Shown here piece by piece: positions 22,277 through 36,001 of a DNA stretch of 64,000 nucleotides. Source of the stretch: Zanthoxylum bungeanum (lineage: Eukaryota > Streptophyta > Magnoliopsida > Sapindales > Rutaceae); NCBI GenBank assembly GCA_019454045.1, contig SKCR01025340.1, positions 124,001 through 188,000 of the forward strand. Reading direction: 5' to 3'. Position 1 is the first letter of the stretch; every line of letters starts with the position of its first letter. The notes beneath the pieces were generated by a model. It was not told the origin of the DNA. It saw only the letters and a list, made by a program, of their open reading frames with translations, and searched no databases. Position numbers and translations under genes: made by a program.

Positions 22277-25200
22277 ATTTCTCCCACTTGCTCTAGTGTC
22301 AATCCACGGTATCATATACACATCTAAATATGTATTACATAAGCATGGTCCTCAAAAGCTAACCTAACACTCAAGAGGTAGACAACAACAAGTAAGCCCG
22401 CTATAACATATTGAGTGTGTCCAACAAACTCAATCGTTTCCCTTGTTCTGCATCATTTATATATTATATAACCTAAGTTATACATCAATATGACTCATAT
22501 GCGACATCAATTTTGTGCTACAGCTACTAAGTCGTCTATGTATTTAGAGATCAAATCCAAATACTATGAGACAACTGTAAGAACAACACTAATATCAAAA
22601 CTTATAATCTATAAGGTCACTTTATAACTTCATAAGTCAATACTTCGTAAGTTACAACTAATTCCACTTACACAGTAGAATCATTACTGACACTCCCATT
22701 GCATCTTTTCTGACTCAATATGACGTAGACTGTCTAACGTCATAATTAGACTCAAAACTTATTTGATCATAATGGTTGCTGACTTTATCCTCCATGAATA
22801 AGAAACACGTTCTTAATATCTCAAAGATAACAAAGAACATGTTTCAAGACACATCCTATGGTCTACAACATATCAAAATAGCTCTAACAATTACGATTAA
22901 AGTGATATCTTTAATCGCACATAATGTAATATTCATTATGCCATCAACCTAAGATGGATAAGATTGACTAGACATTCTAATCAATTTCTCTTTCGACAAA
23001 TGAATCATCCATTATGAAAGATAAATACTATATATAAGAGACACACTAACTGTCAAATAGTTATACTAACTGTCACACAGATAGTCTTGCTATGTCATTT
23101 ATTAGATTATATCTATTGCACGACTAATGAGAGTATCTCACAAGTCTCTTAGTTTTATATCATATGTGAAACTTTATGTCAAATATAACAGAGACTACTC
23201 CAACTGCTTTCACGGAGAAAAAAAGACTTAAGTAAATATATTTCGACTCACAACTTTGGCACATTCTCACCTACGTATATTCACAGGTAGATAACTCATT
23301 GTCAATCACACTAACTGTGACCCATGATTTTGGTCCTGATCGTTTCTCGTTATGACAACTTTGCCACGTTCACAAGGAGGCGTATCAAGACTTCACCTGT
23401 CAGTGACAAACTCAAGCTACCGATGTAGTCTTGACAGCTTTAGCACGTTCATGATTTCCACTTTCACTTGAATTTGTCTCTTATCATATAAGTTCTATCG
23501 GCACAAATGAACTACCATCAGCCATAACTGCACAGCTTTAGCACGATACAACTACAACATCAAGAAAATATTTGCATCCGTATTGACAAGGCGGACCAAG
23601 AAACAAGTATTCCTAATACTAGTTACTTTAATGCCATATTTAAGCGGGGATATTCCTTCAGAGGTTCTTTACTCTACATCAAATGCATATTTTAATTTTG
23701 ATCAATTTCTCAACAGTTCGATTCCACCTTGGGAAACATAACTTAACTTAACCATTAAATCTGTGTTATGTTTTCTGTTAACGTAGAACTGAAAAGTTAA
23801 GAAATATCTAAATTACATGCATGTGCAAATATCAAAATTGGATTATATATCATATATCAAGCATGAAAAATGTAATGGATGAAGAATCGGACCTCCTCTG
23901 TGTTAGAGTTTCTACGGTCCCGAGGATCGAATCAAGTATGAAAATAAGTGCGAATACAATCGAAGAAGTCACGGAATACTTACATCGAGCAGTTGACCGA
24001 CGCGGTGGACAACAAAACTTCATTTTCTGCCCTCTGTCAAGCTCGGCAGTGAGCTGTGTGGAGGTCCTCCATTTTCGGCTTTGTGTCTTCCTCCAAGCTC
24101 CAAGCTTTGGTTCCATGCTCTTGAGTGGTTTCCCTATCACCTTCGCATGTCTCTTTGAGTGCTAGCTCTTGATGTTTTTGCCATAAAAAACATCACACTT
24201 TGCTTCCCTTTTTCCTCCATTTTCACGGTCAAACCAGTGAGTTTTTGAGAAGAAAAATGGCATGTTGGCCGAGAGAGAAGAAGAAGAATTTTAGCTCCAA
24301 ATTCGTGAACCAAGGAGAGAGAGAGATGGATAATGTGTTGTAATATGTTAAGTGTATCTAATACACTTCCTTTGATTTCAAAAATCAAAATAAAACATAT
24401 ACAAATAATTAAAATAACAATAAATGTCATTCAAGCTTTCAAAAAGCTTTCCATCAACTCACATCACTCATGAATAGTGACTGGTGTTAATCACTCAAAG
24501 TGAAAGACATCTATCACTTTATTGACGAATGATGTGACGCTAGATGCGACTAGTGATTTGACGCTTGAATTGACTTGCGTGCCGCACTCAAATTTGAAAT
24601 GCGAATGCGCTCGCAAACAATCTCGGGCTCGGGTTCGCTAATTCCAAATTAACGAATTTTCCGTTGCGACGCAATTAAATGATTATGCCTAGCGAAATCA
24701 CTATTCACGTCGCTAACGAATTAATTCTAAATTAACTCGTTCGCCCAAATTAAAATCCAATTTTAATTCTGCGTCGAAATCCAATTTCGTATAATATATC
24801 GAATATATTATTTTATCGATTAATTCCAAATTAATCGTTATCTCTCTTAAATTGATATTTTATCCCAGATAAAATATCTCTTCAATTAATACCAAATTAA
24901 TTTTCTCTCTCATCTAATTAATCCCAGATTAATTAAAAGTGCGAGTCATACGTCATCGGTGAATCTTCGGGAAGGGACCCATGAGATCCCCGGATATATT
25001 TGTAGTAAATTCGGTCGTCGGACTATCCGAACACGTAAGTACCTAGTACTACGTTTATACCGATTTACAAGACAATGTTGGCTTCTAGCAAAGCGTCATG
25101 CCTACCCGATTCTCCAGAAATATCTTTACAAGAATATAAGGATCTATATCATGCGTAGTATACGTAGTATTGCGTATCTCGATCCAGTATCGGATGTCAC

Positions 25201-25999
25201 GTGCTAGGCCTGGGGCTAGAATTGTGTCTGCCCCGTACGAAGCACATTCAGATCTATGGTAACTAGTCTCTATAATCAGATATACATGAACTTGTCATAA
25301 TATCCCGATAGCTGCAGCATATAAGAGAACCAGTTCCGTATCCTACTTGACCATCATCTCCACTATGACTGGAGTGATACTTCCATCTTGACATCACACC
25401 CAACACACTACGATTCTCAATATACCCAGCAGAGGCGTACACAGAACCTGTTAAAGCCCTGGACGACCAAAACCAAAGTGTATTGATTGTCGCAAGTATT
25501 AGCGGTGCAAGTCTCAGGTTAAGACCAAATACACCTACCCTGATTTCGGACTTCCATAGACACATAGTCATACTACCAATGGAATTCCGAGGGGGTCTAT
25601 CCAGAGCGAAGCTGTTTCTCGTACCATCGGTAAAACACAACCTCCTATTACAATTGCATGAGTATCCTATACCCAAATATATGAGAACTATGTCGTTATG
25701 CCCTCACAACGCGCACAAGTGTTATACTAGTCTTTTACGCATTATCGATGTCCAATCTCGATAATACTCTACTAGGGATATTTAATGATTTATCCTTCGT
25801 GGATTGATACTGTCTCATATCATCTCAATCCAGGAACAAATCATAAGGACCTCCTATCATTTATACATCTTGGTGATCTAATCACAAATGATAAGAGAGC
25901 AATCTCCTTTGTCACATAGTTAATTTGTACAACAACACCATGATCTGTACAAATAGTGACGCTATGGGTCATAACTGTCCAACACTATGATACCATTTT
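22277..25999 (-). mobile_element. Interior 2 of the array, duplicate of interior 1
   Basis: 3723 bp. The first about 535 bp resembles interior 3; from about 22814 it is almost base-for-base interior 1, including the same solo LTR insertion. That mosaic shows the unit arose by a crossover inside the interiors, after the solo LTR had formed. Confidence 0.8.
23901..25984 (-). mobile_element. Solo LTR of second copia family (copy 2, by duplication)
   Basis: Same insertion as 17658-19741: same flanks CTCTG (23896-23900) and CTATG (25985-25989), same length, with a few single-base differences and two compensating 1 bp indels. It was copied by the tandem duplication, not independently inserted. Confidence 0.85.
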
Positions 26000-28519
26000 T
26001 ATTGGGGTTTTAGCGCGGGAGCAGCGGAAGCGCGCGGTTCGGGGGAAATCGTAACTTTAAAAACTTTTAAAATTATAAAATAAATTATTCAATATCCAAT
26101 ATGAATAATTCATTCATATTTCACCTAAACATATTTATTCGATATCAAATAAAGACATAAATAGGTTAGAAACATCGCCAAACTTTTACGAAAATATTTT
26201 TCCGCAAAATAGCATAAAATGCGTTTTTGTCCGAACCGACCAACCAATACACATGGGGGCTGCCCAGGTCAGCTCCTATAGTACTTGGGCAGTTCTTGGG
26301 CTGCCCTAAAAGTGACCAATTCACTGTTTGGATAGCGGACACCCGGTAAGCCCAAAACTCACCCGATAACGCCGTTTTTCACCATTTTCGCATATTTCAA
26401 CTCCGAAACAATTTCCGGCAATTGTTCCAATGCCCAAAACACATCCAATACATTTATATAACATACCTTTCATCACCAAAAATACAGAATTTCCAGATCT
26501 GATTTGGTAACAAAAAATATCATTTTTCACGCTTTAAATCCAATTTTTTCAACATTAATCATATTAACACTTACACCAACCAATGCCACCACCTATGAAG
26601 AGCTCAAGAACATTTCTAGGAGTTACAAGAGTGGTCATAACACTCTAGAATGGCAAAAAGTCATCAAATGATAAAATTGAACTAATATTATAGTAATATT
26701 CTTCAATCAAACTTCACACATGCATCTAGCCTCCAAATCCATCCTTCAAATCAAAAAGCCCCAAAATATAAGAAAGGAATAAACCCTAGAACTATTCTAG
26801 ATATTCAAGAACAAGAAACAAGCTTTCTAAGTTTAATATTATTGAAGATTACCTCCAAATCTTGTAATTTCCTTAAACGTTTTTCTTGAATTTCTTCACT
26901 TTCTTCCTTGACTCGTCAAGAAAATTTGGGTGCTTTTCATTTGGGAGAGGTTTCGGCTATGGAGGTCTTATAATGAAGAAAACAAAATTTTTCAACTTTA
27001 ATACAAGGGTAAATCGACTTAGGGGGATATATAAGGGTATTTTGGTCATTGGTCATTTTTAATCTAATTAAATAATAATAAGCTTTTAAGTTGACAAATC
27101 CAATTTGTAAACCTTAAGCATAATAAAATCATGCCACAAGTAACCAATAATAATCAAACATATTGCATACCATTTATGTAATATTGAAATAATTTAATTA
27201 TCTAGATATTTAACATTTAAACACCTAAATAATTCATTAAGGCGATTATTATTATATATGTATTTTTATTTACTTTAAAAAACAAATACATATATTAATG
27301 GCATGTGTCAAAGTTTCATTTGACAATTAATTAATATGTATCAAATCAAATCTGGTATCAAATATAAATACAAATTAATTATTAATTAACTGAAATGCCC
27401 CTAATGCATGTATTTTCGTTTAATCGTTTAAACGACTCGAATTAACTCATTTAATTCAGTGAAGTATTATGAATAATCTATATTATTCGTAACACTTTGC
27501 CCAAGTACTCAACGAGTACACTTCATATTTTGGGACTCTCTAACTTTAGCTTTATCCGTCACGAAATCCAATTTCGTGTCCATAATCCACCTACTCATGA
27601 ATTATGACAACCACGGATAATCTCGCTAAACTATGCAAGTCGAGGTCATTGGATACGTATAATCCCTCCGTCATAAGCTATCAATAGTATATCGGGGATA
27701 TAGATAAGAACGTCAAATCCCTAAGGTATAATATTGTCGACTTTTAAATTTACGATCTCTAAATACACTCGGAGCTCGCTTCCGAAGTATACCACGGCCA
27801 TGGATTTACTAGATCGCAAATACCTACATGATACTTATGTCATGTACACAGGACTAACAGATTCTATATGATACTTACAGGATATCACGAGCATCAGTCC
27901 ACACCTAACGAACAGGCGGAGGTCTGATCTAAATAGATCGGTGACGTGACTGCCATCAAAATGTGGAGGATAACTCATATATCCAAAGTGGTATCTCAAG
28001 TTGAAGGACCATTATGCTACTCGACTCGAGAAGATTCCTATTGACGTTGGTGTAACATCTATTAGGAAATCTTCAGTGAGTCATTCAATGTTTATCAAAT
28101 AAACACCTACATGTCTATATGAGTCTCCCAAGACTCATGGTTCATTGAGATAAACCATCAGACCAAGTCTCGATATACGACATGTAATGGTCTCAGCAGA
28201 TTTTACTAACCGACCCGTGCAAGTAAATCTTGATGAGGAACTTTATTTGATAATATACTTTTAGTGGTGACACTTCCCAATGTCAGGTACAAACTACTTT
28301 GTAACTGCGCTCTACAAAAATATTATCGGGTCTTTTTATAATATATACATATCACTAAACCATATTTAGTTTCAATCTAATCATAATTAGATCGAATATG
28401 TATATAAAAGCAAGAAGTACTACCTTAAATAAGTAATATTATAGAAAATGAAATTGTTCGTATTCATGAATCAGACATAAATACAATCCGGATTGGCACT
28501 CTGAGCATCAACCCTAACA
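26000..28519 (-). repeat. LTR3 of the tandem copia array
   Basis: 2520 bp, TATTGGGG...CATCAACCCTAACA, nearly identical to LTR2. It shares the TA-edge mutation with LTR2, as expected if both derive from one LTR by duplication. Minus frame 26321-26530 is kept. Confidence 0.9.
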
Positions 28520-30847
28520 ATTTCTCCCACTTGCTCTAGTGTCAATCCACGGTATCATATACACATCTAAATATGTATTACATAAGCATGGTCCTCAAGA
28601 GCTAACCTAACAGTCAAGAGGTAGACAACAACAAGTAAGCCCGCTATAACATATTGAGTGTGTCCAACAAACTCAATCGTTTCCCTTGTTCTGCATCATT
28701 TATATATTATATAACCTAAGTTATACATCAATATGACTCATATGCGACATCAATTTTATGCTACAGCTACTAAGTCGTCTATATATTTAGAGATCAAATC
28801 CAAATACTATGAGACAACGTAAGAACAACACTAATATCAAAACTTCTAATCTATAAGGTCACTTTATAACTTCATAAGTCAATACTTCGTAAGTTACAAC
28901 TAATTCCACTTACACAGTAGAATCATTCCTGACACTCCCATTGCATCTTTTCTGACTCAATATGACGTAGACTGTCTAACGTCATAATTAGACTCAAAAC
29001 TTATTTGATCCTAATGGTTGCTGACTTTATCCTCCATGAACAAGAAACACGTTCTTAATATCTCAAAGATAACAAAGAACATGTTTCAAGACACATCCTA
29101 TGGTCTACAACATATCAAAATAGCTCGTAACAATTACGATTAAATTGATATCTTTATTCGCACATAATATAGTATTCATTATGCCATCAACCTAAGATGC
29201 ATAAGATTGACTAGACATTCTAATCAATTTCTCTTTCGACAAGGGAATCATCCATTACGAAAGATAAATACTATATATAAGAGACACACTAACTGTCAAA
29301 CAGTTATATTAACTGTCACACGGATAGTCTTGCTATATCCTTTATTAGATCATATCTAATGCACGACTAATGAGAGTATCTCACAATTCTCTTAGTTTTA
29401 TATCATATGTGAAACTTTATGTCAAATATAAAAGAGACTACTCCCACTGCTTTCACGGAGAAAAAAAGACTTAAGTAAATCTTTTACCTCACAAATATCT
29501 CATTATTACATTCATAATGATAATGTCTTTAAGATATATAACACTAGAAAGAAATATGTGCGCTCTCACTAACCCTACTATCACATATGTATTCTCTATG
29601 CTTTGATAAAATCAGACAATCTAACTGTAATCAAATTTAGAGAACACAAATTTCCGGAAAGCTCACCTGAGTCTACAATAGGCTCTATAAGCCATCATAA
29701 CAAACTGCGATCTTATCAGAATACAAACTCCAGGGCCATTCCAGAACGAACTCTTCAAACAAAGAAATCACAATGGATCTCTTCTTCGAAGAAACCATTC
29801 AGGAACGCCACTTTGCATTCTTTAGCCAAAATACATAGTTTAATATCAACATTAACCAACAGATCTTTAATTGTTCAATCAGTGTGACTAGAGACAAGTT
29901 TCCTCAGAATCTACAATAGATATTGAGTATAACATTTCTCACTGTCATACTATAAAGGTCAAACCTTTAATAAGCTCACTTTGCTTTTGCTGCGTAAATA
30001 ATTTACATATTTTATGAACGATTCATAACGAAAGCTTAATCAAGTTCTAAACTTGATCGTAGTAAGCTATGAACAATTTTAGATATATGGTTTAATGCTA
30101 ACTTCCGAAATCGTTATCAAATATCACTCCCACTATAAGTTATAGGATAATTTTCTTCGATAAGAAAACATTAGAACCATTAAGTATCAAATAATTTGCA
30201 AATGATTCTGACATCCTATTAGACTTATATGGAAGCTTTATAAGAGTCTTTTCATCTTATTAATTATGTGGTTCCATTTATAGTTTATCACTCTAACATT
30301 TGACTTGAATAAGTCAAGTCTTTTCTACAGTAGTCAACATCTGATGTTACACACCAAGTAATAAAATAATTTTATTACTCGGGATCTTAGAAAAAATATT
30401 CTATCAAATAGAATACAATATTCTATTAAATAGAACAAATGATAAAATTTTACTTGTAACTCCGAGGCGTAAGTACTTTTCAATTATATAACCATTATAC
30501 AAAAGAAAGATTCAAATCTCAAACTTTTCAAGATTCGAATTTTCTACTTATACATATCATATATGTCACTGTATAAAAAAATGGAACATTAATTAAAAGG
30601 ATGAATTAGCGTTACTGGAGCATATCCCCAAGAGTATTGAAACTAATTCGGTAACACTCAATATCAAACGAATCAAATCGTATAGGATTCGATTTCTCCC
30701 ACTGACCAATTTCATCACAATGAAATCGTAGAAGAATAATATTGAGCAAGAATCACATTCATTAAATAACCTTAGAACAATTGCCATAAATTCATATGTT
30801 TGATCATATCAAACATCTTTGAACAATTCAAAGACTCATGATGAATT

Positions 30848-30855
30848 TTAAAGAT
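30848..30855. repeat. 8 bp target duplication of hAT MITE 2 (left)
   Basis: TTAAAGAT, repeated exactly at 31325-31332. Confidence 0.85.
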
Positions 30856-31324
30856 TAGGGGTGTTCACGGGTCGAGTTTTTTGAAATTTTATGAGACCCG
30901 ATCGGGTCGGGTCACATGAAGTTTGGGTCGTGGGAGGTTGGAAACCAATCGGGTTTGGGTCGGGTCGGGTCGGCAGAAAAAAAATAATTTTTTTTTATGA
31001 ATTAATTATTTTGAAATACAAATATTTGTTATTTTATGTCTAAAAAATTATCATAAATATAAAGTTTTAATACAACAAAAATAATAAATAAATGAAATAA
31101 AAGTAAAAACTTTAAAAATAATAATAAAATTTTTAGAAAAATAATAAAATTTTTAGAAAAATAATATAAATACTATAGGGTCGGGTCGGGTCAGATTTTA
31201 GTATCAAACCCGTTGCCCAACCCAAAAATTTCGGGTCGGGTTGAAAATTTGTAATTTTTGTTTGGACCCGCGCGGGTCGGGTCGGGTCGGGTCATAAGTT
31301 GACCCGACCCTATGAACACCCCTA
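30856..31324. mobile_element. Non-autonomous hAT MITE 2
   Basis: 469 bp. Ends TAGGGGTGTTCA and its complement TGAACACCCCTA, with an exact 8 bp duplication. Subterminal regions are packed with GGGTCGGGTC / GACCCGACCC repeats around an AT-rich centre. No coding capacity. Confidence 0.9.
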
Positions 31325-33281
31325 TTAAAGATACAATTTTCAAAACTTCAAATCGAATATCTTTCAACCATTCAAAATATTCTATCCGCGTTTCATCAGA
31401 AACATAATGAAAGTTCTTGAACCATTCAAGACGTTTAATATATATTCTTTTAGAAACACGTAACTAAGTCATGACAATTCATTAACTAAGTTACGAAGTA
31501 AAGAAAACTATCCAAGGCAATTTCTAATTCCTTAAACTACATACATCCAATGTATTAGTTTAATAAATCTGTGGTCCAATGACGATCATTGGTTAAATGA
31601 GATTTAATCATATTCCCGAATACAATAGTCATTAAATGGATAAGGATATATGGTGTGATCTCATATCATACCATCATTTACCATACGGAATAAACATCTA
31701 ATGCTTATGTGATAAAATCTCATAAAGCACTGTTCTAAATTATTTACTTAACCGAATATTTTTCTTAATATTTATCTCTATATCAATGACACTACTAGTC
31801 GTATTAAAATATATAACAACTGTTTATAAAGAACAAGTAACTATCCAATAGTCGCAAGTTCTGATATCCAATATCAAAAAAATCATTAAACAATATTTTA
31901 AATAACTAGACGGGAGATCGGGTATCCAATACCTATCGTTGTCGTATTGTGAGAATCAATATTCTCTACACACAACTATATACATCTCCTTTCTTTAGCT
32001 TTATATTTTGCCTTCAACTATTCACAATAATTGTAGATAATTGATTAGCAAACTGTGTCTGACATATTACCTTTAAAGGTCACTAAAGCCAAGAAAAGTC
32101 ATTATCAGATAAACAAATACCTAATGGGGGTTTCTTAATGCCAGTCAAGAATCTCGAGACATGAACAAATTCACATCAATTCTTATCGCACAAGAAACTA
32201 TTCTCTTTAAACAATTATATCCTAAAATGGATATCTATTTAGATTACCTAATGTGACTTAGTAACTAAGTCACTAACCATCTTGATTTTCAAAGAAAATC
32301 GGAACAACAGTTCCCGATGGTTTTGACTAATTTAACAATATCCAAGCCTACTATTAATCTAGAACCTATTCTAGAAATCTGCAACAATAAGGAAAGTCGG
32401 AAAACATATATATAAAATATGCATGCAGTGGATTAAAAGTTTGATTATATCAACAATATAGAATAAAGGAAACATTAGCGGTAATTTTCATAATATTACA
32501 CACTGTATTGGTTATGGATTTTTAACCCAGCAGTGCCTCCCACTATTTTATGTAATACCGTAATCCCCAACGGAAAACGGAAATACAATAATTAAATTGA
32601 ATTCCATAATGGGAAGTGGACCATGTGAATATATTTCGACTCACAGCTTTGCACGTTCTCGCCTACGTATATTCACAGGTAGACAACTCATTGTCAATCA
32701 CACTCACTGTGACCCCTAATTTTGGTCCTGATCGTTTCACGTTATGACAGCTTTGGCAAGTTCACAAGGAGGCATATCAAGGCTTCACTTGTCAGTGACA
32801 AACTCAAGCTACCGATGTAGTTCTGACAGCTTTGGCACGTTCATGATTTCCACTTTCACTTGAATTTGTCTCTTATCATATAAGTTCTTCCTGTGCAAAT
32901 GAACTACCATCAGCCATAACTGCACATCTTTGGCACGATACAGCTACAACATCAAGAAAACATTTGCATCCGTATTGACAAGGCGGACCAAGAAACAAGT
33001 ATTCCTAATACTAGTTACGTTAATGCCTTATTTAAGCGGGGATATTCCTTTAGAGGTTCTTTACTCTACATCAAATGTAGATTTTAATTTAGATCACTTT
33101 CTCAACAGTTCAATTCTACCTTGGAAAACATAACTTAACTTAACCATTAAATCTGCGTTATGTTTTATGTTAACGTAGAATCGAAAAGTTAAGAAATATC
33201 TAAATTACATGCATGTGCAAATATAAAAATTGGATTATATATCATATATCAAGCATGACAAATATAATGGATGAAGGATCA

Positions 33282-33298
33282 GACCTGCTCTGATACCA
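33282..33298 (-). other. Intact primer binding site of interior 3
   Basis: Minus strand TGGTATCAGAGCAGGTC, four bases inside LTR4. TGGTATCAGAGC is the full 12-base copia primer site for initiator tRNA-Met. It proves minus orientation of the array. Confidence 0.9.
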
Positions 33299-35449
33299 TT
33301 TTTGTTGGGGTTTTAGCGCGGGAGTAGCAGAAGTGCGCGGTTCGGGCGAAATCGTAACTTTAAAAACTTTTAAAATTACCAAATAAATTATTCAATCTCC
33401 AATATGAATAATTCATTCATATTTCACCTAAACATACTTATTCGATTTCAAATAACGACATAAATAGGTTAGAAACATTGCAAAACCTTTACGAAAATAT
33501 TTTTCCACAAAATGGCATAAAACATATTTTTGTTCGAACCGACTAACCAATACACATGGGGGCTGCCCAGGTCAGCTCCAATAGTACTTGGACAGTTCTT
33601 GGGCTGCCCGAACAGTGACCAATTCACTGTTTGGACAGCGGACACCCGGTAAGCCCAAAACTCACCTGGTAAAGCCGTTTTTCACCGTTTTCGCAAATTT
33701 CAACTCCGAAATAATTTCCGGCAATTGTTTCAATGCCCAAAACACATCCAATATATTTATATAACATAATTTTCATCACCAAAAACATAGAATTACCATA
33801 TCTGATTTGGTAACTAAAAATATCATTTTTCATGCTTTAAATCCAATTTTCTCAACATTAATCATATTAACACTTACACCAACCAAAGCCACCACCTATG
33901 AAGAACTCAAGAATAATTCTAGGAGTTACAAGAGTGGTCATAACACTCTAGAATGGCAACAAGTCATAAAATGACAAAATTGAACTAATATTATAGTAAT
34001 ATTATTCAATCAAACTTCACACATGCATCTAGCCTCCAAATCCATCCTCCAAATCAAAAAGACCCAAAATATAAGAAAGGAAGAAACCCTAGAACTATTC
34101 TAGATATTCAAGAAAAAGAAACAAGCTTTCTAAGTTTAAGATTATTGAAGATTACTTCCAAATCTTGTAATTTTCTTAAATTTATTTTCTTGAATTTCTT
34201 CACTTTTTTCCTTGACTCTTCAAGAAAATTTGGGTGCTTTTCATTTGGGAGAGGTTTCGGCCATAGAGGTCTTAAAATGAAGAAAATGAAAATTTTCAAC
34301 TTTAAATACAAGGGTAAACCGACTTAGGGGTAGATATAAGGGTATTTTGGTCATTTAGTCATTTTTAATCTAATTAAATAATAATAATCTTTTAAGTTGA
34401 CAAATCCAATTTGTAAACTTTAAGCTTAATAAAATAATGCCACATGTAACTAATAATAATCAAACATATTGCATAACATTTATGTAATATTGAAATAATT
34501 TTATTATCTAGATATTTAACATTTAAACACCTAAATAATGAATTAATGTAATTATTATTATATATGTATTTTTATTTACATTAAATAACAAATACATATA
34601 TTAATGGCATGTGTCAAAGTCTCATTTGATAATTAATTAATATGTATCAAATCAAATCTTGTATCAAATACAAATACAAATTAATTATTAATTGACCGAA
34701 ATGCCCAAAATGTATGTATTTTCATTTAACCTTTTAAACGACTCGAATTAACTCATTTAATTCGGTGAAGTATTATGAATAATCTATATTATTCATAACG
34801 CATTGCCCAAGAGCTCAACGAGTACACTTCATATTGTGGGACTCCCTAAGTTTAGTTTTATCCGTCACATAATCCAATTTCGAGTCCATAATCCACCCAC
34901 TCATGAATTATGACGACCACATATAATCTCGCTAAACTATGCACATCGAGGTCATTGCATACGTATAATCCCTCCGTCATACGCTATCAATATTATACCG
35001 GGGATATAGATAAGAACGTCAAATCCCTAAGGTATAATATAATCGACTTTTAAATTTACGATCTCTAAATACACTCGGAACTCGCTTCCGAAGTATACCA
35101 CAGCCATGTATTTATTAGATTGAAAATACGTAGATGATACCTATGCCATGTACACAGGACTGGCAGATTCTATATGATACTCACAGGTTATCACGATCAT
35201 CAGTTCACACACAACGAACAGACGGAGGTTTGATCTAAATAGATCGATGACGTGACTGCCATCAAAGTGTGAATGATAACTCATATATCCATAGTGGCAT
35301 CTCAAGTTAAAGGACTACTATGCTACTCGACTCGAGAAGATTCCTATTGATGTTGGTGTATCATCTATTAGGAAATTTTCAGTGAGTCGTTAAGTGTTTA
35401 TCAAATAAACACCTATATGTCTATACGAGTCTCCCAAGACTCATGGTTC

Positions 35450-35457
35450 ATTGGGAT
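35450..35457. repeat. 8 bp target duplication of the hAT transposon (left)
   Basis: ATTGGGAT, repeated exactly at 38388-38395. Confidence 0.9.
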
Positions 35458-35787
35458 TAGACCCGGCCACGGTTCCGGTTCGGAACCGGAACCGAATCGG
35501 AACCGAACCGGTCCGAACCAGTGGAACCGTACGGTTCCACCGGTTCGGACGGTTCCAACCGGAACCGAACGGTTTCGGTTGGAACTGTAGGGTTCCTGTT
35601 GGAACCGTAGGGTTCCAACAAGAACCCTACGCGCAGGGACCCGTTTGGCTCCCTGCCCAAATAAAAAAAATTAAAAATAAAAATTATTTTTATTATATAA
35701 AATATAAATTACTAATGTACCCCTAATAACGGTAATAAAATGGTTATATTTAGGGGTATTTTTGGTATGAAAAAAATTCTAAAATTC

Positions 35788-35796
35788 TATAAATAA
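35788..35796 (+). promoter_or_regulatory. Candidate TATA box of the hAT transposase
   Basis: CTATAAATA, about 210 bp before the ATG at 36002, followed by a pyrimidine-rich leader. Position and composition fit a plant core promoter. Confidence 0.55.
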
Positions 35797-36001
35797 GATT
35801 CATTTTTCATAATTCATCACACCAAATTCTCAACTCTCTCATTTTCTATAATTCTCTTATTCTCAATCTTACTTCAATACAATTCTCTTATAATCTTATA
35901 TTCTTATTCTCAATCTCAATTCATTTAGTTGTTAATTTGTTATCATTCGCATCGCAATTATTCAATTTTCTTATTTTTCTTCCTAATTTCTCAAACGAAA
36001 A

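Larger units (their letters stand above)
28520..33302 (-). mobile_element. Interior 3 of the array: decayed copia body
   Basis: 4783 bp, the longest interior. Around 29760-29830 the minus strand still reads KVAFLNGFFEEEIH, the copia RT motif corresponding to VKTAFLNGFLEEEI; otherwise coding is erased. Holds hAT MITE 2. It ends with an intact primer site next to LTR4. Confidence 0.7.

Noticed and set aside
16571..29056. Assembly artefact producing the duplication
   Set aside because: Scattered substitutions and compensating 1 bp indels between copies argue for real duplication, but read depth would be needed to exclude it fully.
35451..35726. 91-codon frame rich in RNRxGTEPV
   Set aside because: It is the translation of the hAT subterminal repeat array.
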